Source: Nitrosomonas sp.
GTDB lineage: Bacteria; Pseudomonadota; Gammaproteobacteria; Burkholderiales; Nitrosomonadaceae
DNA length: 5,625 nt
Direction of reading: 5' to 3'
NCBI GenBank assembly: GCA_003514765.1
Contig: DOOY01000185.1
Location: forward strand, 1 to 5,625
A model generated the notes under the pieces. It worked only from the letters and a program-made list of their open reading frames with translations. It made no database searches and was not told the DNA's origin. Shown in pieces: positions 1 to 5,372 of the stretch. Position 1 is the first letter of the stretch; each line of letters starts with the position of its first letter. The translations under genes and the position numbers were made by a program.

Positions 1-589
1 CTTCCAAAGCCGAATTAAACCGCCCCTCAAACTGGCCTTGCGTTGATTTATACAAACGATCGGGCATACGATCAGTAATAACATTGACAATACCGCCAGA
101 GGCGCCACTACCATAAAGCAATGTTGCTGGTCCGCGCAGAATCTCAATCTGCGATACATTGAGTGTCTCGGTAGCGACAGCATGATCCGGACTGATCACT
201 GAAAGATCGCCCATGCTGACACCGCTTTCCAGTACCCGGACACGCGAACTGTCCTGGCCACGAATAATCGGACGGCTGGCGCCCGGCCCAAAACTGCTCG
301 AGGAAACACCTAATTCACGCGACAGCGTATCACCTAAGCCGGCTTCGCGTTTACGTCTCAAATCATCCCCCTGCAAAACCCTGTCAGGCTTGACCCAATA
401 GGGCTCCGACTGTTGGTTCGCCGGCGCTGTGACGATTACGCCGGGCAATTTGGTTACATCCACAGCCGCTTGGGCGAACACCAAAGGCATATCGGCGGAG
501 AAAATGACGGAAAACAAAACAAGCAGTTTTGAAAAATGATTATTACAATGCACTTTTGTTATGCTGGATTTGAGTTTTGAGTGCTTCAC
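1..589 (-). CDS. znuD: TonB-dependent outer-membrane receptor, ZnuD-like, N-terminal part
   Basis: The 5' 196 codons of a TonB-dependent receptor that continues past position 1. From the proposed GTG at 589 the protein begins with a basic stretch (MKHSKLK), a hydrophobic signal segment at about residues 21-39 (KLLVLFSVIF) and a probable cleavage after AQA at about 41. LPGVIVTA (48-55) looks like a TonB-box region. The plug domain follows, with RPIIRGQDSSRVRVLESG (106-123), SPDHA (133-137), and the classic IEILRGPATLLYGSGASGG (148-166) followed by IVNVITDRMP. The SPDHA and RGPATLLYG arrangement is what I know from ZnuD-type zinc receptors. The upstream Zur-type box and the neighbouring fur-family gene support zinc, or zinc-complex, uptake across the outer membrane. 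The His-rich barrel loops that would confirm zinc lie outside the window. An in-frame TAA lies upstream of 589 and no ATG precedes the signal region, so GTG 589 or GTG 553 must be the start; ATG 490 would cut off the signal peptide. Confidence 0.85.
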   Translation of the reverse strand, partial: MKHSKLKSSITKVHCNNHFSKLLVLFSVIFSADMPLVFAQAAVDVTKLPGVIVTAPANQQSEPYWVKPDRVLQGDDLRRKREAGLGDTLSRELGVSSSSFGPGASRPIIRGQDSSRVRVLESGVSMGDLSVISPDHAVATETLNVSQIEILRGPATLLYGSGASGGIVNVITDRMPDRLYKSTQGQFEGRFNSALE

Positions 590-622
590 TTGTTGTCGGG
601 TCGAGTAAAATTATCCAAAAAT

Positions 623-641
623 AATGCAACACTGTTGCATT
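623..641. promoter_or_regulatory. Zur-type operator of the TonB receptor gene
   Basis: A perfect 9-1-9 palindrome, AATGCAACACTGTTGCATT, 33 bp upstream of the receptor's GTG start. It overlaps by two bases a TATAAA -10 element on the minus strand (TTTATA at 640-645), so a bound repressor would cover the transcription start. A closely related copy lies in the same place upstream of the adjacent fur-family gene. Assignment to Zur rests on this sharing and on the target type, not on binding data. Confidence 0.75.
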
Positions 642-645
642 TATA
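640..645 (-). promoter_or_regulatory. Candidate -10 element of the TonB receptor promoter
   Basis: TATAAA on the minus strand, 50 bp from the GTG start and touching the palindromic operator. No good -35 hexamer is seen 16-18 bp upstream, so the promoter is intrinsically weak or the assignment is incomplete. The remaining non-coding bases between the two minus-strand genes (about 646-795) show no convincing terminator for the upstream gene. Confidence 0.45.
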
Positions 646-795
646 GTCCTGGCATTTATTAAAAATTGGTAAATAATTTAAACTATATACAGAAAACAGA
701 CGTGCGCTTGATCAGGTGGCGACTACCCTGCTGGTGACTACGATTACGGTCAGTTATATCTGTCGACCAATCACAAAAAAATACGAACTACGCAT

Positions 796-1227
796 TCAAA
801 CACATTTTGCACACAAGCCCTTGACTGTTAATTCTATCGTTTGGAATCGATAGCCTGCCGGCAATATCAGATGATTTCCTGACTGACGGCCCGATGGCAA
901 ATCTTCCAAACAAACAACTTTTGCACAATTCATGCACTTAAAGTGGGCATGCTGGTGCGTATAAGCATCATGATTGACATGAAATCGCCATACATGATCA
1001 TCGCTTGTAATCTTGTGAATTAAGCCCCGATCCGCGAGCCATTGTAATACTCGATACAACGTAACGCGATCAGGCTGATGACCGGGGATACGCGCTTCAA
1101 TTTCACGGTGCGTAATCGCCTGATCTTCAGCCAGCAATAACGCAAGAATTCTTACCCGGCTATCAGTCGCCCGGCCACCCTTCTTACGAATCATTGCTTC
1201 TGCTGCACTTTGATAGGTATGCGACAT
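796..1227 (-). CDS. zur: Fur-family zinc-responsive repressor (Zur)
   Basis: A 143-residue Fur-family metalloregulator, close to the usual family length. The winged-helix DNA-binding half covers about residues 10-85 and contains the recognition-helix stretch DRVTLYRVLQWLADRGLIHK (53-72). The dimerisation and metal half starts with HQHAHF (91-96), part of the regulatory metal site. It carries two CxxC pairs, C98/C101 and C139/C142, which form the structural zinc site of most Fur and Zur proteins. With zinc bound, such proteins repress zinc-uptake genes. The gene is read toward the TonB receptor gene, 206 bp downstream on the same strand, and both have the same palindrome against their promoters, which argues for Zur over Fur or PerR and for autoregulation. 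The start ATG at 1227 has no strong Shine-Dalgarno sequence; the N-terminal residues ahead of the first helix fit the family. Confidence 0.88.
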   Translation of the reverse strand: MSHTYQSAAEAMIRKKGGRATDSRVRILALLLAEDQAITHREIEARIPGHQPDRVTLYRVLQWLADRGLIHKITSDDHVWRFHVNHDAYTHQHAHFKCMNCAKVVCLEDLPSGRQSGNHLILPAGYRFQTIELTVKGLCAKCV

Positions 1228-1260
1228 ATGGGTAATTCAATGAGTTAGCGTCAACATGTT

Positions 1261-1279
1261 ATCGCAACACAGTTGCACT
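1261..1279. promoter_or_regulatory. Zur-type operator of zur (autoregulation)
   Basis: Imperfect palindrome with core GCAACACAGTTGC (1264-1276). It matches the receptor operator at 15 of 19 positions by direct comparison and sits at the same distance (33 bp) from its start codon. It lies immediately downstream of a TACAAT -10 element, so binding would block initiation. Being less symmetrical than the receptor copy, it may be a weaker site. Confidence 0.72.
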
Positions 1280-1280
1280 A

Positions 1281-1308
1281 ATTGTATTTTTTTCCCGCCA
1301 AATAACAA
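1281..1308 (-). promoter_or_regulatory. Candidate sigma-70 promoter of zur
   Basis: On the minus strand, a -35 TTGTTA (1303-1308) and a -10 TACAAT (1281-1286) are separated by 16 bp. The start of transcription would fall near 1274, inside the Zur-type palindrome. The -35 lies in a small hairpin sequence (CAACAA 1306-1311 with TTGTTG 1316-1321). Confidence 0.55.
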
Positions 1309-1364
1309 CAAGATTTTGTTGATAACCGATAAAAAATGACACCGGTTAATAAAAACGGGCATCA

Positions 1365-1397
1365 GTTAACAACCAACGCCTTTTATTTGTTGTTAAC
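1365..1397. repeat. 9-bp inverted repeat between zur and the porin gene
   Basis: GTTAACAAC (1365-1373) is perfectly complementary to GTTGTTAAC (1389-1397) across a 15-bp spacer. It lies about 30 bp upstream of the porin promoter's half-site array and contains the same TTAACA word. It could be an extra binding site for the regulator of that promoter or a separate operator. There is no T run, so it is not a terminator. Apart from this repeat and the promoter, the 427-bp zur-porin gap holds no gene that I can see. Confidence 0.45.
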
Positions 1398-1425
1398 AAT
1401 CTTTCCGAGTTGAGCCATACCCATC

Positions 1426-1480
1426 TTAACACCTTGTTAACATGTGGTTAGCATTTTATTGATACTCACAACAATAGACT
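1426..1480 (+). promoter_or_regulatory. Porin promoter: four 11-bp-spaced half-sites plus -10
   Basis: Half-sites TTAACA (1426), TTAACA (1437), TTAGCA (1448) and TTGATA (1459) start exactly 11 bp apart. A candidate -10, TAGACT (1475-1480), begins 16 bp after the start of the last half-site. No normal -35 is available at the right distance, so the promoter looks activator-dependent. Direct half-sites at an 11-bp period are the binding pattern of OmpR/PhoB-family response regulators. The sbtA promoter has the same layout at the same spacing. Which regulator binds is inference. Confidence 0.65.
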
Positions 1481-1654
1481 AGCAACGAAAAAATCAATCA
1501 AAGGGTTTCAGTTTGTTTGATGCAATGTGCCAATATTCGTAAACAGATGCCTCACCTACAAACAATAGTGGTAAACAGAGATTTTAATTTTCGCACATGT
1601 TTCTGAGAATTGGCCCTTTTTATTTTTTACACCTAATCATAGTGGGGGCAATAC
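1481..1654 (+). other. Long 5' leader of the porin gene
   Basis: About 170 nt separate the predicted start of transcription from the porin ATG. Blocks AGCAA, AAAAAATCA, TTTCAGT (1506-1512) and TTTTCGCAC followed by TTTCT (about 1588-1604) recur in the sbtA leader in the same order. GCAC lies 118 bp from the start of the -10 here and 120 bp in the sbtA leader. No riboswitch class is recognised. The ribosome-binding site is a plain G run (1644-1648). Confidence 0.5.
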
Positions 1655-3151
1655 ATGAGATCAAAAAAGCTACAAAGAATGTATTTGATGATTTTGTTTA
1701 TTTTAGGTTGCACATGGATCAATATCGCATTTGCCATAGAAAAAGAAACCACGGAAAATAAGCGCCCAAAAAAATCGATCGTTGTTAAGGAACGCACATT
1801 GCTCGCTGCGACCCCACCCGCTGTTTCCGCTTCCGAATTACATGGCGCGGAAACGGCAGGTTTTTTTCTCGGTGATTTTGATCGACTAACCAGACTTATG
1901 GAGGAACATAAAACACCGCTTGCAGCCATGGCACCGGACTGGCTTAATATCGCTATCGAACACAGAACACGTTATGAAACATTTGATAACGGTTTTACCA
2001 GTGCCATTCCCGGCGATAATGAGCAGATCCATCAGAGAACAAGATTCCTGTTTGAAATCGAAAAAATACTAGACCCACTCCGGTTTACGCTTGAACTTAC
2101 AGACATGCGCGCTCCGATGGCGCATCATGGCCAAGACCGCTCAAACGTTTTTGCCAATCATTTTGATTTTACGCAACTGCATGTTGATCTGGTAACCAAC
2201 AACTTTTTGGGAACAGGTCATGCTGCACAGTTTGAAGTCGGACGCATGGTACTGGATTTTGGCGAAGGCCGTTTGGTAGCTGGTCATCGTTGGGGCACAT
2301 TGACACCGACATTTGATGGTATGCAATTTAGACTGGGAAATGACCAGGCCGGATGGGGTCTTAGAGTATTTGGCACTCGACCTGTGAATCGGGAACCAAC
2401 AAAGCTGGATTGGAATACGCCTGAAACCTATTTCTCAGGCGCACAAATTACAAACCGGAATCTTGCATGGGCAAACGCGGATTTATATTGGTTTCAACTT
2501 AACGAAGGCAACAAAGGAAGAAAGCGTGAAATTTCAACGACGGGTTTCAGACTTTTTGCCACGCCATCAAAGGGCAAACTGGATTATGAAATTGAATCCA
2601 TGTATCAATTTGGTGCAGTAGACGAATCCAATTATTTTGCACACCGTCATCACGGAGAGATTGGATATAGCTTCAACACGAAGTGGCCCACACGGCTCAT
2701 TTATCTATTTGACTATTCATCGGGCAATAAGGATCCACGTAAGAATTTTGATTTCTTGTATGCAAAACGCCGTGTTGAATTCGGACCAACGGGTATCTTG
2801 GGTATTTTCTTCCCTTCCAATATTTTTTCGCCTGCAGGCTTTCGTGCGACTGTCTCACCAACACCTACTCTCAGGTTCATGGTGTCTCATCGCGCATTCT
2901 GGCTGGCTGACAAGAATGCCGCATTTGTCGGCAGTGGCCTGCAAGACCCAACAGGTCAGGCCGGAAGCTTCCTGGGAAATCTTTTTGATCTCAATTTGAG
3001 GTGGGACCCTCAAACCAGCTTTTTAAAACGCATGAGTCTGGATGTTGGTTTTACCCATTTATTTAAAGGGTCTTACTTTAAAAGAGTAGCCCAAAGTCCG
3101 GGCACACAGGATACAAACTTTGGATATACCATGCTTACTTTCAAATTTTAA
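1655..3151 (+). CDS. Alginate-export-family outer-membrane porin
   Basis: A 498-residue outer-membrane beta-barrel protein. It starts with a signal peptide: MRSKK, hydrophobic residues 10-26, probable signal peptidase I cleavage after AFA-27. ILGC at 16-19 is a poor lipobox alternative. A basic, low-complexity linker (about 28-60) precedes the barrel. The barrel domain from about residue 94 begins with LNIAIEHRTRYETF, then QRTRFLFEIE, FEVGRMVLDFGEGRLVAGHRWG and a run of alternating amphipathic strands. It ends YTMLTFKF; a C-terminal phenylalanine is the usual assembly signal for outer-membrane barrels. The RTRYE and QRTRF strands and the GEGRLVAGHRWG segment fit the alginate-export porin family, whose members in non-alginate producers serve as general or anion-type channels. 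The substrate is not readable here. The promoter is shared in design with that of the bicarbonate transporter gene downstream, suggesting that the porin lets an anion or solute into the periplasm. Start ATG 1655 is the only one that includes the signal peptide. Confidence 0.8.
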   Translation: MRSKKLQRMYLMILFILGCTWINIAFAIEKETTENKRPKKSIVVKERTLLAATPPAVSASELHGAETAGFFLGDFDRLTRLMEEHKTPLAAMAPDWLNIAIEHRTRYETFDNGFTSAIPGDNEQIHQRTRFLFEIEKILDPLRFTLELTDMRAPMAHHGQDRSNVFANHFDFTQLHVDLVTNNFLGTGHAAQFEVGRMVLDFGEGRLVAGHRWGTLTPTFDGMQFRLGNDQAGWGLRVFGTRPVNREPTKLDWNTPETYFSGAQITNRNLAWANADLYWFQLNEGNKGRKREISTTGFRLFATPSKGKLDYEIESMYQFGAVDESNYFAHRHHGEIGYSFNTKWPTRLIYLFDYSSGNKDPRKNFDFLYAKRRVEFGPTGILGIFFPSNIFSPAGFRATVSPTPTLRFMVSHRAFWLADKNAAFVGSGLQDPTGQAGSFLGNLFDLNLRWDPQTSFLKRMSLDVGFTHLFKGSYFKRVAQSPGTQDTNFGYTMLTFKF

Positions 3152-3157
3152 CAATCC

Positions 3158-3191
3158 GTTAAAAATATGAGGTGCTTTTAACATTTGTTAA
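3158..3191. repeat. Overlapping weak hairpins after the porin gene
   Basis: GTTAAAA (3158-3164) pairs with TTTTAAC (3176-3182). An overlapping palindrome, TTAACATTTGTTAA (3178-3191), competes with it. The stems are AT-rich and no T run follows, so this is at best a weak terminator. The TTAACA word also resembles the regulator half-sites nearby. Confidence 0.35.
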
Positions 3192-3221
3192 GTAATCCAA
3201 ATTCAAACTATTGTTTGCCAT

Positions 3222-3297
3222 GCCTGATTCTTTTCTGATGGTACATTAATGAAGACAAATACTAGATTATCAGGTGCCGAGCAGAATTGAATCAGGC
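3222..3297. repeat. 9-bp inverted repeat enclosing a nested repeat
   Basis: GCCTGATTC (3222-3230) is perfectly complementary to GAATCAGGC (3289-3297). Inside it, CTGAT (3235-3239) can pair with ATCAG (3269-3273). A transcript could fold the 76 nt as a stem with an internal loop. No T tail and no family resemblance are seen. This lies in the first part of the 673-bp gap between the porin and sbtA, which has no convincing gene. Confidence 0.4.
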
Positions 3298-3465
3298 CTC
3301 CACAATTCATTCTCATCTCTTCATCACTGGTGGTTGTTTGAATCGGCGCGCATGATCAAATTCACCAGCAAAGTCCTCACAATGACCTAAATTTATGCTT
3401 TGATTCGAGCCAATGTTTTGGTTAGAAGGCTTCAGGTATATGTACTCTGGATTCGCTTTTATTTG

Positions 3466-3571
3466 TAAATACATTAAAGAATGTATTTAGCTTACCTTAA
3501 TGTTGGGTTAACATTAAATGTTATTTATATTCAATATATTATATAAATAACATCGTATTCATACATTCTTT
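3466..3571. repeat. Cluster of abutting perfect inverted repeats upstream of sbtA
   Basis: Three perfect hairpins follow one another. Hairpin 1 is TAAATACATT/AATGTATTTA (3466-3475 and 3480-3489, loop AAAG). Hairpin 2 is TTAATGTT/AACATTAA (3497-3504 and 3510-3517). Hairpin 3 is ATGTTATTTATAT/ATATAAATAACAT (3518-3530 and 3541-3553). In addition AAAGAATGTAT (3476-3486) is complementary to ATACATTCTTT (3561-3571). That pairing would destroy hairpin 1 and enclose hairpins 2 and 3 in a three-way junction. The cluster ends 22 bp before the sbtA half-site array, upstream of the predicted transcription start. It may act as DNA (operators, cruciform) or belong to another transcript. Confidence 0.6.
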
Positions 3572-3593
3572 CACACTCAAATCGTGATCCGCT

Positions 3594-3648
3594 TTAACAC
3601 ATTTTTAACATACCGTTAACGTTTCTTTGATACTTGCCATATTAGTCT
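3594..3648 (+). promoter_or_regulatory. sbtA promoter: four 11-bp-spaced half-sites plus -10
   Basis: Half-sites TTAACA (3594), TTAACA (3605), TTAACG (3616) and TTGATA (3627) lie at an exact 11-bp period. The candidate -10, TAGTCT (3643-3648), begins 16 bp after the last half-site starts. Number, order and spacing of half-sites and -10 are identical to the porin promoter. The last one, TTGATA, is only 10 bp from the -10 and so is not a normal -35. This points to activation by an OmpR/PhoB-type regulator shared by both genes. Confidence 0.65.
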
Positions 3649-3796
3649 GTAAACAAGAAAGAATTAGCAAAAAAATCAGGGCTTATTTCAGTGCATTAAG
3701 AGTGTTTCAACAAACAAATTCGCGTCTATAACTGTGTTATCTCCTGAAGGCTTGATATTTTTGCACTTTCTTAAATTCGTCATTTTGATGCTTTGC

Positions 3797-3820
3797 ATAA
3801 GGAATAATATAAGGAACAAT
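3797..3820 (+). promoter_or_regulatory. Duplicated Shine-Dalgarno of sbtA
   Basis: Two tandem 12-bp units, ATAAGGAATAAT (3797-3808) and ATAAGGAACAAT (3809-3820), each carry AAGGA. The second is correctly placed, with 8 bases between AAGGAA and the ATG at 3825, and fixes that start. The first would be too far away to serve it directly and may act as a standby site or simply be a small tandem duplication. Confidence 0.6.
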
Positions 3821-3824
3821 TATC

Positions 3825-4949
3825 ATGGATTTAATAGACCAGTTTATATACAACTTCACACATAATCTATTCAAACCAATACTACTTTTTTTCTATCTGG
3901 GATTTCTAATTCCAATACTCAAAGTGCCGCTTGAGTTTCCGCCCGCGCTTTACAAAGCCTTAACAATATATTTGTTAATCGCAATTGGATGGCATGGCGG
4001 TGAAGAGCTTGCCGAACTCACGCCAGACAATTTACAAGATGCGGTCGGATTCATGATTATCGGTTTTACTTCCAATTTCATCATCGGCGTTGCGGCCTAC
4101 TATGCACTCCGCAACATGACACGACTGAGGAAAATTGATGCGGCAACTGTCGCTGGCTATTATGGTTCGGATTCGGCAGGAACTTATGTCACCGCGGTTG
4201 GCGTACTAGTGACCGCCAATATCGCCTATGCGGCATATATGCCGGTCATGCTTGCCGTGATGGAAATTCCGGGCTGTCTTGTTGCGCTGTATCTGGTCTC
4301 AAAGATGCGGCATTCAGGGGTAATGGATGAAAATGGTACGATGCCTGGAGAACCTGGATACGACCCTATTTCAGGTAAAGTACAGGAGGTAAAACACCAC
4401 GGACAATCACAACAGATTTTCAGTAAAAAAGTCTTGCATGAAATCTTTTTCAACCCGGGACTCTACTTATTGTTTGGCGGTATCGTTATTGGTTACATCT
4501 CCCGGTTACAAGGAGTACATGTGACCGAAGCAAACGATAAATTTTTTGTTGTTCTGTTTCAAGGTGTCCTGTGCCTGTTCTTACTCGAGATGGGAATGAC
4601 GGCTTGCTCACGACTCAAAGACTTGAAGCTCGGAGGTAAAGGATTCATTGCATTTGGTCTCATTGCGCCAAATGTATTTGCTACGTTCGGTATTCTAGTA
4701 GCACATGGATACAGTATGTTTTTGGGCCAACCATTTGAAGTAGGTACCTATGTCCTTTTTGCAGTTTTGTCAGGAGCAGCATCATATATCGCAGTACCAG
4801 CAGTCCAACGGATTGCCATACCAGAAGCAAGCCCTACCTTGCCATTGGCTGCATCGCTTGGTTTGACATTCACCTACAACGTCACTATCGGCATTCCCGT
4901 ATATATCATGCTCACAACGGCAGTGATAGCAGGGATGCCTGTGAACTAG
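3825..4949 (+). CDS. sbtA: SbtA-family sodium-dependent bicarbonate transporter
   Basis: A 374-residue inner-membrane protein with about ten hydrophobic segments in two halves, joined by a hydrophilic cytoplasmic loop at about residues 160-205. This is the inverted-repeat layout and usual length of SbtA. N-terminal half: LLFFYLGFLIP, TIYLLIAIGWHGGEEL, and the glycine/serine-rich GYYGSDSAGTYVTAVG (111-126). C-terminal half: LFLLEMGMTACSRLKDL (251-267), SGAASYIAVPAVQRIAIPEA (316-335) and LAASLGLTFTYNVTIGIP (341-358). These match the most conserved parts of cyanobacterial SbtA as I know them. SbtA couples sodium entry to high-affinity bicarbonate uptake and supplies inorganic carbon for CO2 fixation; use of bicarbonate by this particular homologue is inferred. 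No sbtB (PII-like partner) follows; the next gene, after 446 bp, is a response regulator. The promoter matches that of the upstream porin. Confidence 0.88.
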   Translation: MDLIDQFIYNFTHNLFKPILLFFYLGFLIPILKVPLEFPPALYKALTIYLLIAIGWHGGEELAELTPDNLQDAVGFMIIGFTSNFIIGVAAYYALRNMTRLRKIDAATVAGYYGSDSAGTYVTAVGVLVTANIAYAAYMPVMLAVMEIPGCLVALYLVSKMRHSGVMDENGTMPGEPGYDPISGKVQEVKHHGQSQQIFSKKVLHEIFFNPGLYLLFGGIVIGYISRLQGVHVTEANDKFFVVLFQGVLCLFLLEMGMTACSRLKDLKLGGKGFIAFGLIAPNVFATFGILVAHGYSMFLGQPFEVGTYVLFAVLSGAASYIAVPAVQRIAIPEASPTLPLAASLGLTFTYNVTIGIPVYIMLTTAVIAGMPVN

Positions 4950-4959
4950 CTTTAGCTTC

Positions 4960-4983
4960 TAAAAAAACGAGGATGTTTTTTTA
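4960..4983. terminator. AT-rich hairpin after sbtA
   Basis: TAAAAAAAC (4960-4968) pairs with GTTTTTTTA (4975-4983) around the loop GAGGAT, starting 10 bp after the sbtA stop codon. The A run and T run make a weak hairpin symmetrical on both strands. It may be a first, leaky terminator ahead of the much stronger structure that follows. Confidence 0.5.
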
Positions 4984-4996
4984 CACATTTCGCTCC

Positions 4997-5090
4997 AAAG
5001 TGTCATGGTTTCGTATGATTAAGCATACTTTCCCCTCAGGATATTGCGCACCTGAGAATGCTACACGATTCGGGCCATGACACTTTTTTT
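4997..5090 (+). terminator. Complex terminator or small structured RNA
   Basis: A perfect 12-bp outer stem, AAAGTGTCATGG (4997-5008) with CCATGACACTTT (5075-5086), is followed by more T's to 5090, as in an intrinsic terminator. The 66 nt enclosed contain two further hairpins: GTATG/CATAC (5013-5017 and 5024-5028, 6-nt loop) and CTCAGG/CCTGAG (5035-5040 and 5051-5056, 10-nt loop). This gives a three-way junction. Ordinary terminators are simple stems, so this could also be a separate 3'-derived small RNA of sbtA, or an inverted-repeat element that acts as a terminator. I recognise no RNA family. Confidence 0.6.
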
Positions 5091-5201
5091 CAATTATTTT
5101 GTTTGTTTAATGGCTGTTTTGAACAACTGCTCTATAAAGATATCGTGAAACCAAGTAGGACATAGTCCAGTTACACACATCACCATTATATGATTATCTT
5201 C

Positions 5202-5234
5202 TTTACAATAACTTGACAAAGCTTTAGTTATACT
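5202..5234 (+). promoter_or_regulatory. Candidate response-regulator promoter, weak match to the porin and sbtA pattern
   Basis: TTTACA (5202) and TTGACA (5213) start 11 bp apart. TATACT (5229-5234) begins 16 bp after TTGACA starts, the same offset as TTGATA to TAGNCT in the porin and sbtA promoters. Upstream half-sites are not convincing. TTGACA is a perfect -35 word but is only 10 bp from TATACT, too close for ordinary sigma-70 use. ACTGAGATCAGT (5232-5243) forms a small palindrome over the predicted start. The stretch 5091-5201 shows nothing else that I can name. Confidence 0.4.
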
Positions 5235-5263
5235 GAGATCAGTGCCGAATACTGCCAACTACA

Positions 5264-5291
5264 AATGAAACATTAGAAAGTGCATTCATGA
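5264..5291 (+). repeat. First copy of a direct repeat carrying a ribosome-binding site and ATG
   Basis: The 28 bases at 5264-5291 recur at 5373-5399 with one base less and one substitution: AATGAAACATTAG, then AAAGTGCATTCATGA here and GAGTGCATTCATGA there. The second copy is the ribosome-binding site and start of the response regulator gene. The repeat unit is about 109 bp long. Confidence 0.8.
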
Positions 5292-5371
5292 TTTATTCTG
5301 AGCACAGAAGCCATTTTAGTGAGTGTCTGTCGTCAGTATCCATCACTGCTTGGAATCAAATGATTATATGA
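5288..5371 (+). pseudogene. Degenerate duplicate of the response-regulator 5' end, or 27-residue leader ORF
   Basis: Reading from the ATG in the first repeat copy gives a 27-residue ORF (MIYSEHRSHFSECL...) ending at TGA 5369-5371, just before the second repeat copy. Its DNA resembles the start of the regulator gene beyond the shared ribosome-binding site: ATTCT, AGAAG, CATT and a stretch ending ACTnnTTGGAA occur in the same order in both. The spacing drifts by 1 and later 5 bases, which shifts the reading frame. It therefore looks like a decayed partial duplication. If translated at all (its AGAAAG is a poorer ribosome-binding site than AGGAG), it would be a leader peptide. Confidence 0.5.
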
Positions 5372-5372
5372 T

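Noticed and set aside
213..401. Plus-strand open frame of 62 codons
   Set aside because: Lies antisense inside the TonB receptor coding region, which has clear plug-domain motifs.
716..853. Plus-strand frame from GTG 716 (VATTLLVTTITVSYI...) running into the 3' end of zur
   Set aside because: The hydrophobic stretch is suggestive of a membrane segment, but there is no ribosome-binding site, and the second half overlaps zur codons on the other strand. Not supportable as a gene.
1633..1929. Minus-strand open frame of 98 codons
   Set aside because: Antisense to the porin's signal peptide and linker; shows no features of its own.
3400..3420. GATTCGAGCC resembling a tRNA T-loop
   Set aside because: No acceptor, D or anticodon stem around it; not a tRNA.
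3313..3474. Minus-strand ORF of 53 codons (MYLQIKANPE... ending PPVMKR) in the porin-sbtA gap
   Set aside because: No recognisable family and no Shine-Dalgarno, and its start lies inside a perfect hairpin. It could be chance or a gene remnant.
3627..3648. TTGATA/TAGTCT as an ordinary sigma-70 -35/-10 pair
   Set aside because: Only 10 bp separate the hexamers, far below 16-18; the same holds for the porin copy. TTGATA is better read as the fourth regulator half-site.
4226..4453. Minus-strand open frame of 75 codons
   Set aside because: A shadow within sbtA, spanning its central membrane segments and cytoplasmic loop.
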